From the NCBI RefSeq assembly GCF_014876185.1, contig NZ_JADALJ010000001.1:2275501-2339500 (forward strand): a stretch of DNA of 64,000 nt, given 5' to 3'. The position numbers and the translations under genes were made by a program. This document shows, piece by piece, positions 24,818 to 34,021 of the stretch (positions within the stretch are counted from its first letter, which is position 1; each line of letters starts with the position of its first letter). The DNA comes from Rufibacter sp. LB8. GTDB taxonomy: Bacteria; Bacteroidota; Bacteroidia; Cytophagales; Hymenobacteraceae. The notes below the pieces were generated by a model. That model was not told the origin of the DNA. It searched no databases and saw only the letters and a list, made by a program, of their open reading frames with translations.

Positions 24818-27226
24818 CTATAAGTCTGGTTGCTTTACTTCAAATGCGTGGGTGGCGCTGCCGGCTTTTCCGTCTGGGGCGAGGCCTTGGATAACCACTT
24901 GGTATCTGCCTTTCTGGTCTGCCGTGAAGAACTGAAGCTGCGCCTTGCCCTGGCTATCTGTTTGCACGGTGGGGTTCCAGTAAAGCAGGTTGCGGAGGTC
25001 GGGCAGGCGGCTGGTCTGCAACTCTGAGGTGCCGTACTGCGGGCTGTGGAATTCGCGCTGGATCTGCAGGCCGTCATACTCCACCAGCAAAGCCCTGGGA
25101 TCTACCTGAAAGCCTTTCAGGTTGCCGGCGTACGTGGTGAAGCTCACAATGCCTGGGAACTCTGTGGCGCCCATGTAAAATTTACGGGCCGTTACGTCCA
25201 GCTGGCGTACGTTCTTGGGGTCATAGGCCATGATGGAATCTGTGGTGAACACGGGCACGCCGTCTAACAACACCAAAGGTTCATCTTTGAAAGACTCTTT
25301 CCTAAACTGGTCTACTACCGCAAACTGGAACCGTTTTCCTCGCTTGCGCACCAACACCGGCGGCACGTATTCGCGGAGCACATCTTCCATGAGCGGGAAT
25401 CGGGTGAAGTCATCCAGCAGATACTGGCGGTCTGGTTTCCCGTAAAAAGCGGTGCTGTCTACCCTGGGGAAATTATAGATGTACGTGGAATCTGGCGCAT
25501 GGAAACGCTGCACCTGCAGATGCAGACTAGCAGCCTCTAAGCGCGGCAACAGATTGGAAGTTACCGTTAATGGGTGCGGTTTGCGCGTTGCCGATTCAGT
25601 AGAAAATGGATCCAGAATCTCAAACTGGTAGGTGCTGTCGCGGCGCGTGTCTGTTTGCAGGACCACGTCGCGGGTGCCGTACAAATTTGGCATCTGGAAC
25701 AGCAGTCTCCCGTTCTGGTCACTTTTAACCAAAGCAAGGCCCACTTTTAAAGACGGTGCCGCCAAGTAGGTCATCACCCCCGGGGCCGGGGCACCCGTTC
25801 TGCGGTCGGTGATTTTCCCGTTCACCAAATGGCCGTTGACCTCGGGTATGTAGGTCAGGGGCTTCTCCGGATTTTGCAGCACATCGGCCCACGTGAAGCG
25901 GCTCCAGCCGTGGGTCAGCATGAGGTTGTCGGCGGCAATCTCGCCTTCACGGCCCATGTCCAGGAAATAATAACCCGGGTCTTCCACGGCACCTTTCAGG
26001 TCTGAGCTCAGGTAGAACCAGGAAAGAATATCCTCGGTCTCTGGCGCCTGCAAGGAATCAAGCCTGTACACCGCCACCGACAGTTGAGCGGCCTGGCCCG
26101 CGTTGAGAAAACTTTGCGCAGTCACCTGCAAGTTTACCTCGCTGCGAGATGTGTATTCCCGGCGGTCAGTATCTGCTTTTATATTCAGGACCTGGGCCTG
26201 GGGCCGCTTGAAGTACAACCGCTCGCTTACAGGTTGATTGGCGGCATTGAACAACGTGAGGTGCGAGATACCTTCGGCCAATTTCGATTTAGGCAGTAGA
26301 AAGGTTGCGGTTCCTTGCTGGTCCACGCTTTGGGTCTGCACCCATTGCACCATTTGGCGCGTGTGCACCAACAGCGAGTACGAGGCCTTGTTCACGCCTG
26401 CCGTGGTCACCGCCACTGACACATGGTCTGGATGCGTGTCTGTGAGTTGCAAGACTACCCCGCTTCCCTGGGCTTCTGGCAAAGGCCTGGTCATCAGCTG
26501 GCCTTGATTGCCTTTGAACACGGCACGGTACTGCTGCCCAACCTCTGGCGTGAGTTGAAAGGTGCCAATCCCGAACTTATGGGTGTAAAAACGGGCTACC
26601 GTGTCATTTTTGCTGTTGACCACTGCGCCTACAAAACTGCCGCCTTTGCCCTGCGCATCTACCGCCTGAAACGCCACTTTGCTCTGCAAGCCGTTCACCA
26701 AGTGTCCGCCTTCCGGGAAAAACCGCACCATGTAATCCACAGACACCTCTGGTTCTTTTTGAGCGAGAGGCTTAAACGTGTTGACCACTGTGATTGACTT
26801 CTCAAAAAAGTAGGCGGCGTCAAAATTCTTCATCCAGTTGGTGTAAGCCCGCAAGACGTACTTTCCCGCTGCCATGGAAGACGGCAAGGCCAGGGACCCG
26901 CCCCCGCCCTGGTCCATGGCCACCTTGGCCTGAACCACAGGCACGTTTTCAGAATCCAGCACTTCCACGCAGGCTACCTTGCTGAGGCTAAAGGGTTGGT
27001 GGGTGATGCCGTCTACCTGGTAGATTTTAAACCAAAGCGTTTCACCGGCCAAATAGTAATTACGGTCTGTGTGTACAAACAGCTTTTCTGGCGTGGCGTG
27101 GCTAGCGGCAGCATGCAGTTTTTGCCCAATATCTGAGAGAAGTACATTTTGGGCCCAACCCTTGATGCTGAACAAAAGACAGAAAGCTGTCAGAACAAAC
27201 GACTTGTGAAGATGAGGTCTAGTCAT
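24818..27226 (-). CDS. MG2-domain protein with carboxypeptidase-like and plug-like segments
   Basis: About 802 residues from ATG 27226 (MTRPHLHKSF) with signal peptide (FVLTAFCLLFSIKGWAQ). EKLFVHTDRNYYLAGETLWFKIYQVDG is the Bacteroidota MG2/alpha-2-macroglobulin-like start. VNGHLVNGKITDRRTGAPAPGVMTYLAAP is a carboxypeptidase-regulatory-like beta-sandwich, and DEPLVLLDGVPVFTTDSIMAYDPKNVRQLDV is a receptor plug-like strand set. Such proteins are thought to be periplasmic or outer-membrane helpers of TonB systems; the exact role is unknown. It starts 8 bases after the DUF4249 gene stop and closes the operon. A TTG at 27241 is an alternative start overlapping that gene. Confidence 0.83.
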   Translation of the reverse strand: MTRPHLHKSFVLTAFCLLFSIKGWAQNVLLSDIGQKLHAAASHATPEKLFVHTDRNYYLAGETLWFKIYQVDGITHQPFSLSKVACVEVLDSENVPVVQAKVAMDQGGGGSLALPSSMAAGKYVLRAYTNWMKNFDAAYFFEKSITVVNTFKPLAQKEPEVSVDYMVRFFPEGGHLVNGLQSKVAFQAVDAQGKGGSFVGAVVNSKNDTVARFYTHKFGIGTFQLTPEVGQQYRAVFKGNQGQLMTRPLPEAQGSGVVLQLTDTHPDHVSVAVTTAGVNKASYSLLVHTRQMVQWVQTQSVDQQGTATFLLPKSKLAEGISHLTLFNAANQPVSERLYFKRPQAQVLNIKADTDRREYTSRSEVNLQVTAQSFLNAGQAAQLSVAVYRLDSLQAPETEDILSWFYLSSDLKGAVEDPGYYFLDMGREGEIAADNLMLTHGWSRFTWADVLQNPEKPLTYIPEVNGHLVNGKITDRRTGAPAPGVMTYLAAPSLKVGLALVKSDQNGRLLFQMPNLYGTRDVVLQTDTRRDSTYQFEILDPFSTESATRKPHPLTVTSNLLPRLEAASLHLQVQRFHAPDSTYIYNFPRVDSTAFYGKPDRQYLLDDFTRFPLMEDVLREYVPPVLVRKRGKRFQFAVVDQFRKESFKDEPLVLLDGVPVFTTDSIMAYDPKNVRQLDVTARKFYMGATEFPGIVSFTTYAGNLKGFQVDPRALLVEYDGLQIQREFHSPQYGTSELQTSRLPDLRNLLYWNPTVQTDSQGKAQLQFFTADQKGRYQVVIQGLAPDGKAGSATHAFEVKQPDL

Positions 27227-27234
27227 GGGCACGG

Positions 27235-28428
27235 TTACCAAAAATCAGGTTTCTTGCCACTTCCGCCGTTGTCCCGGCATTCGGCGCAGCTAAACTTCAA
27301 CATCCAGGGCGGCCCACTGTCACCATCTGCACTAGGGCTGGGTGGCGGGAAGTCTATTTCATCTAATGGGTCCACCAGTACATATCGCATTTTGACAAAA
27401 TCATTGATAAAATTAGGATCTGGCCCCACCCCTGGAATAATGGGAACCGGCACAAATGTGCAAGTTCTTGTATACTGAAACTCCCAGGGGTTCAATTGAG
27501 CCCTCTCCAGGAAAAACCGCTTGGTTGCCAAAGAACGCGCGCTGAAATATCCCAACACCGGTTCATTGACATCTCTGATGTTGGTCACGTTTCCTCTAAT
27601 CTGGGAAGGCTGGGCATCAAACAAAGAGCCTACTTCCTCGGTGTTCTTCCGCAGGATTTCCCAGAAGTCATGCTCCTCGCGGCTGATGGCATACTGCTTG
27701 ACCAAGATGCTGTAGCGCATGCTCAATTTCTCTGAATTCCCGTTAATGGCGGCAATCCGGAATCCGTTGACCACATCATTTGCCAGCCTGGTGGTAGCGC
27801 CCACCAAGATATTGGTGGAAGCCCCGTATTTCCAGCAGTTCTGGTAGGTGCTGTCTTCGGGGGTTCTGAGGCGCATTTTGCCGTCTTTGTCTAAAATGCG
27901 TCTGGTGTAGTAGGGGGCGGTGTATTCAAAGGTCTCGTCATAGGTCCAGCGGTAGTACTTGGTGCTGTTGGCAGGGTCACTGGTGTTGACGCGTATGTTC
28001 ACGTTGCTGCCTTCCACGTCCCAGGTGATGGACTCAATGGGCGGTGTTTTGCCCGTGCTCACGGCGGTGGACGTGTATTCCCGGTTGTTTTTGGTCTTAA
28101 TTCGAAGTTTATATTCTACCCCATAATCTACTGCCAGACCGGTGGCTGAGTAGGTACCCGCAGGTTTTTCTGCCAACGTGATTTTGGTGCCGTTGCCGTA
28201 TTCCAGCCAGACGGTGGCGCCGGTCTCTGGTTTAGCGGCGGCTTTGTTGGCCAGGCTCTGCGTGCGGGTCAACCGGACAGACGCCTTGCGCGCCTCTATT
28301 TCCACAGCTCCGTCAACCACCAGCAAACCTTCGCCGGCGGCGGTCTCCGGCAAGAGGTATTCCTCCACGCAACTGGCCAACACCAGGCAAAAGAGACCCA
28401 ACCAAAGAAACTTAAAAGATGATTTCAT
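27235..28428 (-). CDS. DUF4249 family lipoprotein
   Basis: 397 residues with lipoprotein signal (FKFLWLGLFCLVLASC). LLVVDGAVEIEARKASVRLTRTQSL, then the GATVWLEYGNGTKITLAEKPAGTYS beta-sandwich and CAECRDNGGSGKKPDFW at the end are the hallmarks of DUF4249. These lipoproteins occur next to TonB-dependent receptors and may serve as surface ligand-binding partners. Its ATG overlaps the receptor's stop by one base (TGATG), so translation is coupled. Ligand unknown. Confidence 0.9.
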   Translation of the reverse strand: MKSSFKFLWLGLFCLVLASCVEEYLLPETAAGEGLLVVDGAVEIEARKASVRLTRTQSLANKAAAKPETGATVWLEYGNGTKITLAEKPAGTYSATGLAVDYGVEYKLRIKTKNNREYTSTAVSTGKTPPIESITWDVEGSNVNIRVNTSDPANSTKYYRWTYDETFEYTAPYYTRRILDKDGKMRLRTPEDSTYQNCWKYGASTNILVGATTRLANDVVNGFRIAAINGNSEKLSMRYSILVKQYAISREEHDFWEILRKNTEEVGSLFDAQPSQIRGNVTNIRDVNEPVLGYFSARSLATKRFFLERAQLNPWEFQYTRTCTFVPVPIIPGVGPDPNFINDFVKMRYVLVDPLDEIDFPPPSPSADGDSGPPWMLKFSCAECRDNGGSGKKPDFW

Positions 28429-31199
28429 CAGAATTTAAAGTTATAGGTCACGGTAGGAATCGGGCGACCGAAGACGGACAGTTTGTAGCCTTTGATCATG
28501 CCTTCCTCAGACTTGAAGTAAATGGAATATGGGTTCTTGCGGCCCGTGAGGTTGTAAACCGCCAGGGTCCAGGAGCTATGCGCCAGCTTTTTGATTTTGT
28601 GGCTGCCTTCCAGGTTCAAAGAAAAATCCACGCGGTAATAATCTGGCACCCTGAACTGGTTTCTTTCTGAGTAGTAAATGCGCTTGGAACCGCCAATTTC
28701 AAAAATGGAAAGCGGCAAGGTGATAGGCCTACCGGTACTGTAAGTGAAGTTAAGCGAAGTGTTGATGCGGCGGCTGAAGCGGTAATTGCCCACCAAGGTC
28801 ACATCATGCGGTTTGTCAAAGTTGCTGGCGTAGAATTTCCCCAGGTTGATCTTCTCCACAAACTCCTCGTCATCTGACTGAATCAAGGACCGTGACCAGG
28901 TGTAGCTGAGCCAGCCGTTGAGTTTGCCTTCGGTTTTGCGCACCATCAGTTCCACGCCGTAGGCTTTACCCCTGGAGTTGATCACATCGGTTTCAATCTG
29001 GTGGTTGAGCAGTAGTTTGGCGCCACTTTTATAGTCCAGTACGTTCTGCATGGTTTTGTAGTAGACCTCCGCCGATGTCTCAATGGTGTTGCTCTTGAAG
29101 TTCTTGAAAAGCCCCAGGGAAATCTGGTCACCTAGCTGCGGTTTGATGTGGCTGTCACTCAGTTTCCAGATGTCTGTGGGGGAAATCATGGCCGAGTTGG
29201 TGAGCATGTGCAGGTACTGGCGCATGCGGTTATAGCCCGCCTTCACAGAAAAACTCTCCGTGAAACTGAAGCGCAAAGCTGCCCGGTACTCTGGCCCATG
29301 GTAGGTTTTAATGACCTCGTTGCTGCCGTACTGGGTTTTATCAATCACAGTGCTTTCATTCTTGGCCACACCCGGTGCGTACGTGAACACTTCTTTGCTG
29401 CCCATGTAATTGAAAAAGGAATACCGAAGCCCCACTGACACCATTAACCGCGGCGTAATTTCATACTGGTCAGAAAGGTAGATGGCACTTTCCAGGCCCT
29501 GCTCCTGCGCCACTTTGTCTGGTACCACCAGGGAGGTTTCGCCCAGGGGCTGGTAGTTGCCCGGGTTCATTTTGTAGAAGGTGCTGCTGGCGCCAAAGTC
29601 CAGGGTGTGTTTCTGCCCAAGGTTATAGGTAAGGTCTACCTTGGCATTCACCTGCTCCTGGTTGTACGACAGGCCATAGGCGTTGACTTCGTTTTTCTCA
29701 CTGGTGACGTTGTAGTTGTAGCCGCTGTAAGACGTAGTGAATGTCCCGAACAGATTTTCCTTGAACGAATGGCCCCACTTGAAAATCAGGTTCCGGTTCT
29801 GGTATTGGTACAGCGTGTCACTGCCCAGCTTGAAATTATCATTGCTGAAATAGCCCGTCAGGCTAAGCGCGTTGTTGGCGTTAATGGTGTGGTGCACGGT
29901 GGCGTTGAGATCAAAGAACCCGGCTTTGCTGTTGTTCAGGGTTTCATTGGGCAATTGTTTCAAAAGCCAGTCTGAGTAGGACGTTCTGCCGCCTACTAAA
30001 AACGAGGTCTTATCTTTGATGATAGGCCCTTCCAACGACAACCGACCGGCAATCAACCCAATACCACCTGCACCCGCAAATTTCTGCTTGTTCCCTTCCC
30101 GCGTGGTAATGTCCAGCACTGAGGCCAGTCTGCCGCCGTACTTGGCCGGAATGCTGTTCTTGTACAATTCCACGCCTTTGACCACGTCTGGGTTAAACGC
30201 CGAAAAGAAACCGAACAAGTGCGACGGATTGTAAATGGTCGCATCATTGAAAAGAATCAGGTTTTGGTCGGTGGCTCCGCCGCGCACGTTCAGGCCCGTG
30301 GAACTCTCGCCCACGCTTTTCACACCCGGCAAGGTCAAGACCACTTTCAAAACATCGGCCTCACCAAAGGCAGTGGGCACCTGCCGAATGGTTCTGATGT
30401 CCAGTTTCTCCACGCCCATGCCCGCTGAGGTCACGTTTTTATCGCGGTTGCCGCGCACCAGCACTTCATTCAGAGACACCGTGCTGCTTTGAAGTTCCAC
30501 ACCCAGGCGGCCGTCTGAGTAGAGCATGATCTGGCGCTTGGTTTCGCGCATGCCAATGCTCCTGATTTTCAAGGTGTGACGACCTTTGGGCAAAGACAAG
30601 GCGTAGTTGCCGTTCTCATCGGTGTTCACGGCGGTCATGGGGTTTTCAATCAGTACAATGGCTCCCACCACCGGCTCACCCGTTTTTCCGTCTACAACCG
30701 TGCCCCGTATGGTAGCGTTGCCGGGTGTGATTTTGTTCGTTTTGATGCCAATTTCATAGAGTTTGGTTTCTGAGCCGGCGGTTTGCTTTCGGGCATCACG
30801 CTGCGCGAGCACGCTGGGCACGCTGGCTTCAGAATCTTGGGAGCCGTTGAGAAAATCTGCGGGAAGTGAGGCTTGCAAGCTGGCTCCTTTCACCACAAAC
30901 ACCCTGTTCTCTGAGTCTATGGCAAACGTCACATCAGACCCTTTGAATAACTGCTCCAAGACCACGGCAATGGGCTGCTGATTGACCTGAGGCAACTGTA
31001 CCCGCAGGCTGTCTAGCTGCCGTGGATCAAAGAAAAACCTATAAGGCGTCTGGGCTTCTACCTGCTTGACAAACTGCTCAAACGTAAGCCCCGCAAAAGT
31101 ACCTGAAACCGTCACAGGCAGCTTGTTCTGGGCAGAAACTGAACTCAACGTACTGATGAACAGAGCCGTAATTAGCCCCAAAATAAAACGGATGCTCAT
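28428..31199 (-). CDS. TonB-dependent receptor with N-terminal STN domain
   Basis: 923 residues: signal peptide (ILGLITALFISTLSSVSAQ), STN/secretin-like domain (about 30-110: FEQFVKQVEAQTPYRFFFDP, NRVFVVKG), a carboxypeptidase-like domain (GTVVDGKTGEPVVGAIVLIEN), the plug (AFGEADVLKVVLTLPGVKSVGE, GLNVRGGATDQNLILFNDA) and a 22-strand barrel ending VTYNFKF. The STN domain is the part that in FecA-type receptors signals to an anti-sigma factor, yet no sigma/anti-sigma pair is in the window. It takes up an unknown ligand using TonB energy. Start overlaps the preceding gene (ATGA). Confidence 0.93.
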   Translation of the reverse strand: MSIRFILGLITALFISTLSSVSAQNKLPVTVSGTFAGLTFEQFVKQVEAQTPYRFFFDPRQLDSLRVQLPQVNQQPIAVVLEQLFKGSDVTFAIDSENRVFVVKGASLQASLPADFLNGSQDSEASVPSVLAQRDARKQTAGSETKLYEIGIKTNKITPGNATIRGTVVDGKTGEPVVGAIVLIENPMTAVNTDENGNYALSLPKGRHTLKIRSIGMRETKRQIMLYSDGRLGVELQSSTVSLNEVLVRGNRDKNVTSAGMGVEKLDIRTIRQVPTAFGEADVLKVVLTLPGVKSVGESSTGLNVRGGATDQNLILFNDATIYNPSHLFGFFSAFNPDVVKGVELYKNSIPAKYGGRLASVLDITTREGNKQKFAGAGGIGLIAGRLSLEGPIIKDKTSFLVGGRTSYSDWLLKQLPNETLNNSKAGFFDLNATVHHTINANNALSLTGYFSNDNFKLGSDTLYQYQNRNLIFKWGHSFKENLFGTFTTSYSGYNYNVTSEKNEVNAYGLSYNQEQVNAKVDLTYNLGQKHTLDFGASSTFYKMNPGNYQPLGETSLVVPDKVAQEQGLESAIYLSDQYEITPRLMVSVGLRYSFFNYMGSKEVFTYAPGVAKNESTVIDKTQYGSNEVIKTYHGPEYRAALRFSFTESFSVKAGYNRMRQYLHMLTNSAMISPTDIWKLSDSHIKPQLGDQISLGLFKNFKSNTIETSAEVYYKTMQNVLDYKSGAKLLLNHQIETDVINSRGKAYGVELMVRKTEGKLNGWLSYTWSRSLIQSDDEEFVEKINLGKFYASNFDKPHDVTLVGNYRFSRRINTSLNFTYSTGRPITLPLSIFEIGGSKRIYYSERNQFRVPDYYRVDFSLNLEGSHKIKKLAHSSWTLAVYNLTGRKNPYSIYFKSEEGMIKGYKLSVFGRPIPTVTYNFKF

Positions 31200-31936
31200 G
31201 GCCGGGACGTTAATTGGTCATACGCCTTCGCTAACCGCACCATGGCCGCCTCCGGGTTTTGAGCGAAATCCACGCCCTGTTCTTTCATGAATTTCTGGAG
31301 GTCGGCTTTTTTATCTGCGAACACCTTGAGCACGGAGCCCTTGCTTTTCACGGGATAATATTGTCCGTTTTTGTGGATGAAATAAGTGTCTTTCTGATTG
31401 AAAGTAAGGCCGGTAGACTGCTTGAGGGTGGTCTTGGTCCGTTTGGCCAGAACTTGCACCTGACCCAGGTACAACTGGTCATAAAAACCACCCGGCATGT
31501 CTTGTATGGTAGAATCTAATCTGGTGAATGAATGGCCCTTGGTGCTGAAATTTTGGACGTTCTCTACCGCTATCTGAATTTTATGCAGCGTTCCCTGTTC
31601 GCCGGGCTGCACCACCACTACCAAATCATTGGCAATATCATAGAGCAAGGGGACTGCCGCGTAGGTGATGCCGTCAAAGGTGAGCGTGCCATCTTCCCAA
31701 AGGTCTGAGCCATAAAACGGATGGCCTTTTAATTTGCCTGCGAAGCCCGTGTATTCCGGCCCCACAAAGACAGGCATTTGTATCCGTAGCGCTGTATGGT
31801 ACAGTTTCAAAGCCCCGGCTCCCGGTTCCAGGGCAGAAGGCTGAGCATTGGCAGAAGTTGGGTTCTGGGAAAAGGCTGCCGGGTTTGTGCCGAAGACACA
31901 AATAAGCAGAAAGATGCAGGCTGCGCTTCGGGACAT
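31196..31936 (-). CDS. Secreted protein of unknown function, first gene of the TonB operon
   Basis: From ATG 31936, 246 residues beginning with a signal peptide (MSRSAACIFLLICVFGTNPA). The body has no family I recognise: YTGFAGKLKGHPFYGSDLWEDGTLTFDGITY, then VVVVQPGEQGTLHKIQIAVE and LTFNQKDTYFIHKNGQYYPVKSKG, all strand-rich and likely periplasmic or surface. Homologous-looking genes upstream of DUF4249 operons are common in Bacteroidota (family knowledge, unspecific). Its stop overlaps the receptor ATG in ATGA. Confidence 0.7.
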   Translation of the reverse strand: MSRSAACIFLLICVFGTNPAAFSQNPTSANAQPSALEPGAGALKLYHTALRIQMPVFVGPEYTGFAGKLKGHPFYGSDLWEDGTLTFDGITYAAVPLLYDIANDLVVVVQPGEQGTLHKIQIAVENVQNFSTKGHSFTRLDSTIQDMPGGFYDQLYLGQVQVLAKRTKTTLKQSTGLTFNQKDTYFIHKNGQYYPVKSKGSVLKVFADKKADLQKFMKEQGVDFAQNPEAAMVRLAKAYDQLTSRP

Positions 31937-32138
31937 GGGGAAGGGAGTTACTATTTTACTGCAATTTCTCAGAATATTTCCAAGAAGCAACCTTTGCCAG
32001 CCCACTTTGTAAAATAAATTCAGAAGTTAAAACAGAAGGGTTGTAATACGCTGGCATTCAGCTTCGCCAAGGCAGTTCCTAATTCTACTTCGGCCTATGT
32101 TCGCTACATAAAAAGGGTGCCATCTGAGTGAAAAGTTT

Positions 32139-32181
32139 TTCCGTTTTCGGGCTCATTTCTGGAAATGAGCCCGAAGACGGG
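32139..32181. repeat. Family A palindrome after the oxidoreductase gene
   Basis: TTCCGTTTTCGGGCTCATTT and AAATGAGCCCGAAGACGGGA; one stem change. Confidence 0.85.
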
Positions 32182-32204
32182 AAGAAACAATTCTACCAGA
32201 AATG

Positions 32205-33266
32205 TTAAAACGAAACGCGCCGTTTCTCATCACTGCTCTGCTTAATGCGTTCAATGACCGTAATCACATCCCGGGCCTGTTCTGGGGTAACGACTAACGG
32301 CGCCTGGCCGGTAATGGCCTGGTACACGTTTTCATAGAACCCGCGGTAATGGCCTACTTCGCTTTCTACGGTGCCTTTGAGTTTCAGGCCCTGGTGCTCG
32401 GTGTGCAGGTGGCCCCAAATAGAGGCAGGCTCCACGCCCCAGTTGGCAGATTGGTGCGGCAACAGGCCGTCATTGAGCGCTTTCTCCTGCACATCCAGGC
32501 CATATTTCAGGAAAGAGCCCTGGTCGCCGTGGAGCGTGTAGCGGGGACTGAGTTCCTTTACCAGCAAGCCCGCCGACAGCGTGACGGTGCAGTTTTCATA
32601 ATACAAGGTGGCCTCAAATTTATCTATGATCCGGCTGTGTTTTCGTTGCACGCGCATGTCCCCAAAAATTTCTATAGGCCGCCCGAACAACACCAGCGCC
32701 TGGTCAATTAAGTGAGAACCCAGGTCAAAGACAATGCCCGCGCCGGGCGCGACTTCTTCTTTCCAGGTATTCTCGCGCACAGCCGGCCGGAACCGGTCAA
32801 AATGTGCTTTGTATTCCACCACATTGCCCAGCACGCCACTGGCCACTACTTTCTGCACCGTTTTAAAGTCACTGTCCCAGCGGCGGTTGTGGTAGACGGT
32901 GAGCAGCTTGCCCTGGGCTTGGGCCAGTTCAATCAATTGGGTGGCTTGCTCAGAGGTGGGCGTGAATGGTTTCTCCACCACCACGTGCTTGCCGGCCAGG
33001 AGCGCTTTCTGGGCCAGTTCAAAGTGCGACGCGTTGGGCGTGGCAATCACCACCAGGTCAATGGCAGCGTCTGCAAAAATATCTTCTACGTTGGCGGTGA
33101 TGGCGGCTTTGGGGTAGCGATCCTGCGCAATCTGGATGTTGGGTGCCTTAGACTCCCGTATTCTGGTGAGTTCCAACCCCGGCACGGCGTGAATGAACGG
33201 CCCATGGAAAATTCTGCCGGCCATGCCAAACCCAATAAGCCCTACGCGTATGTTGTCTTTAGTCAT
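32205..33266 (-). CDS. Gfo/Idh/MocA family NAD(P)-dependent oxidoreductase
   Basis: 353 residues from ATG 33266 (MTKDNIRVGLIGFGMAG); the 13 codons upstream lack support. GFGMAG (12-17) is the Rossmann nucleotide loop, DLVVIATPNASH and HVVVEKPFTPT carry the E-K-P signature with the catalytic lysine. GAGIVFDLGSHLIDQAL holds the D-x-x-x-H used in sugar oxidoreductases. Members oxidise or reduce sugars and cyclitols; substrate not evident. Divergent from the cold-shock gene with 350 bases between. Confidence 0.92.
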   Translation of the reverse strand: MTKDNIRVGLIGFGMAGRIFHGPFIHAVPGLELTRIRESKAPNIQIAQDRYPKAAITANVEDIFADAAIDLVVIATPNASHFELAQKALLAGKHVVVEKPFTPTSEQATQLIELAQAQGKLLTVYHNRRWDSDFKTVQKVVASGVLGNVVEYKAHFDRFRPAVRENTWKEEVAPGAGIVFDLGSHLIDQALVLFGRPIEIFGDMRVQRKHSRIIDKFEATLYYENCTVTLSAGLLVKELSPRYTLHGDQGSFLKYGLDVQEKALNDGLLPHQSANWGVEPASIWGHLHTEHQGLKLKGTVESEVGHYRGFYENVYQAITGQAPLVVTPEQARDVITVIERIKQSSDEKRRVSF

Positions 33267-33588
33267 AATGCTGCTGTTTTCTGCTGGTAAGCCCGGCTGT
33301 GGCAAAATAGCCAGTTCTTCCCTTATTTTTAGTTTCTACTTGTACGTCACTGGCTTTTGAAAAGTAACCTGGCTGGCTTTGGGTCTGCAAAAAAGAATTC
33401 GTCTTTTGGTTTTGGGGTGTAAAACCCGGCCAGCTTGGCCGTAGGGCTATCAGTCTGAACCAGTTTTCATCACCAGTAAAACTGCGTAAAAAGTGCCTCT
33501 ATTATCTGCACGGCAACCTTCTGGCGTTTTGCTTTTTAAGGCTGTCATCTTTTTTTAGCACAAACGCACCTAGTCAAAAATATTCTCG
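33267..33588. other. Divergent spacer without gene
   Basis: Between the oxidoreductase and cold-shock genes. A TATTTTG-like element for the minus-strand gene lies near 33303-33309. No repeats of the families above and no gene. Confidence 0.5.
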
Positions 33589-33596
33589 TATATTTG
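33589..33596 (+). promoter_or_regulatory. -7 element of the cold-shock gene
   Basis: TATATTTG, 21 bases before the ATG. Confidence 0.6.
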
Positions 33597-33617
33597 AGTA
33601 TCAATTAATATCACAAA

Positions 33618-33809
33618 ATGAAAAACGGTAAAGTAAAATTCTTCAATGACTCCAAAGGATTTGGTTTCATTAAGGACTCAGAATCAAATGAGGAGTATTT
33701 CGTACACGTGTCTAACCTAGTGGACGAAATCAGAGAAAACGATGAAGTAACTTTTGACCTGAAAGAAGGTAACAAAGGTTTGAACGCTGTAAATGTGAAA
33801 CTTGCTTAA
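33618..33809 (+). CDS. Cold-shock domain protein (CspA family)
   Basis: 63 residues forming one cold-shock domain that binds single-stranded nucleic acid and melts RNA structure. GKVKFFNDSKGFGFIKD (4-20) contains RNP1 (KGFGFI) and EEYFVHVSNL holds RNP2 (YFVHVS in place of VFVHFS). The acidic tail and NDEVTFDLKEGNKGLNAVNV strands complete the barrel. The 5' untranslated stretch from the -7 element is short, so a long cold-shock leader is not evident. A strong terminator follows. Confidence 0.95.
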   Translation: MKNGKVKFFNDSKGFGFIKDSESNEEYFVHVSNLVDEIRENDEVTFDLKEGNKGLNAVNVKLA

Positions 33810-33835
33810 GTTTTAATATAAATCAGTTCTCAGGA

Positions 33836-33868
33836 AAGGGCCTCGTAGTATTACGAGGCCCTTTTTCT
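33836..33868 (+). terminator. Rho-independent terminator of the cold-shock gene
   Basis: AAGGGCCTCGTAG and TTACGAGGCCCTTTTTCTT. Confidence 0.85.
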
Positions 33869-33881
33869 TGTCCCCACTTTT

Positions 33882-33943
33882 AAGACCGAAGTGCGTTTTG
33901 GGGCTCATTTTCAGAAATGAGCCCCAAAACGCACTTCGGTCTT
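33882..33943. repeat. Family A palindrome with 29-bp perfect arms
   Basis: Core GGGGCTCATTT/AAATGAGCCCC plus outer AAGACCGAAGTGCG and its exact complement, 4-base loop TCAG. The longest arms of all copies. Confidence 0.9.
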
Positions 33944-34021
33944 TCTTTTTTGAGTAGCTTAGAACACTGAACGCATGTGCCCAGTGATGGGAATGCGGAT
34001 TCGGGCTTTTTAACCCTTTTC

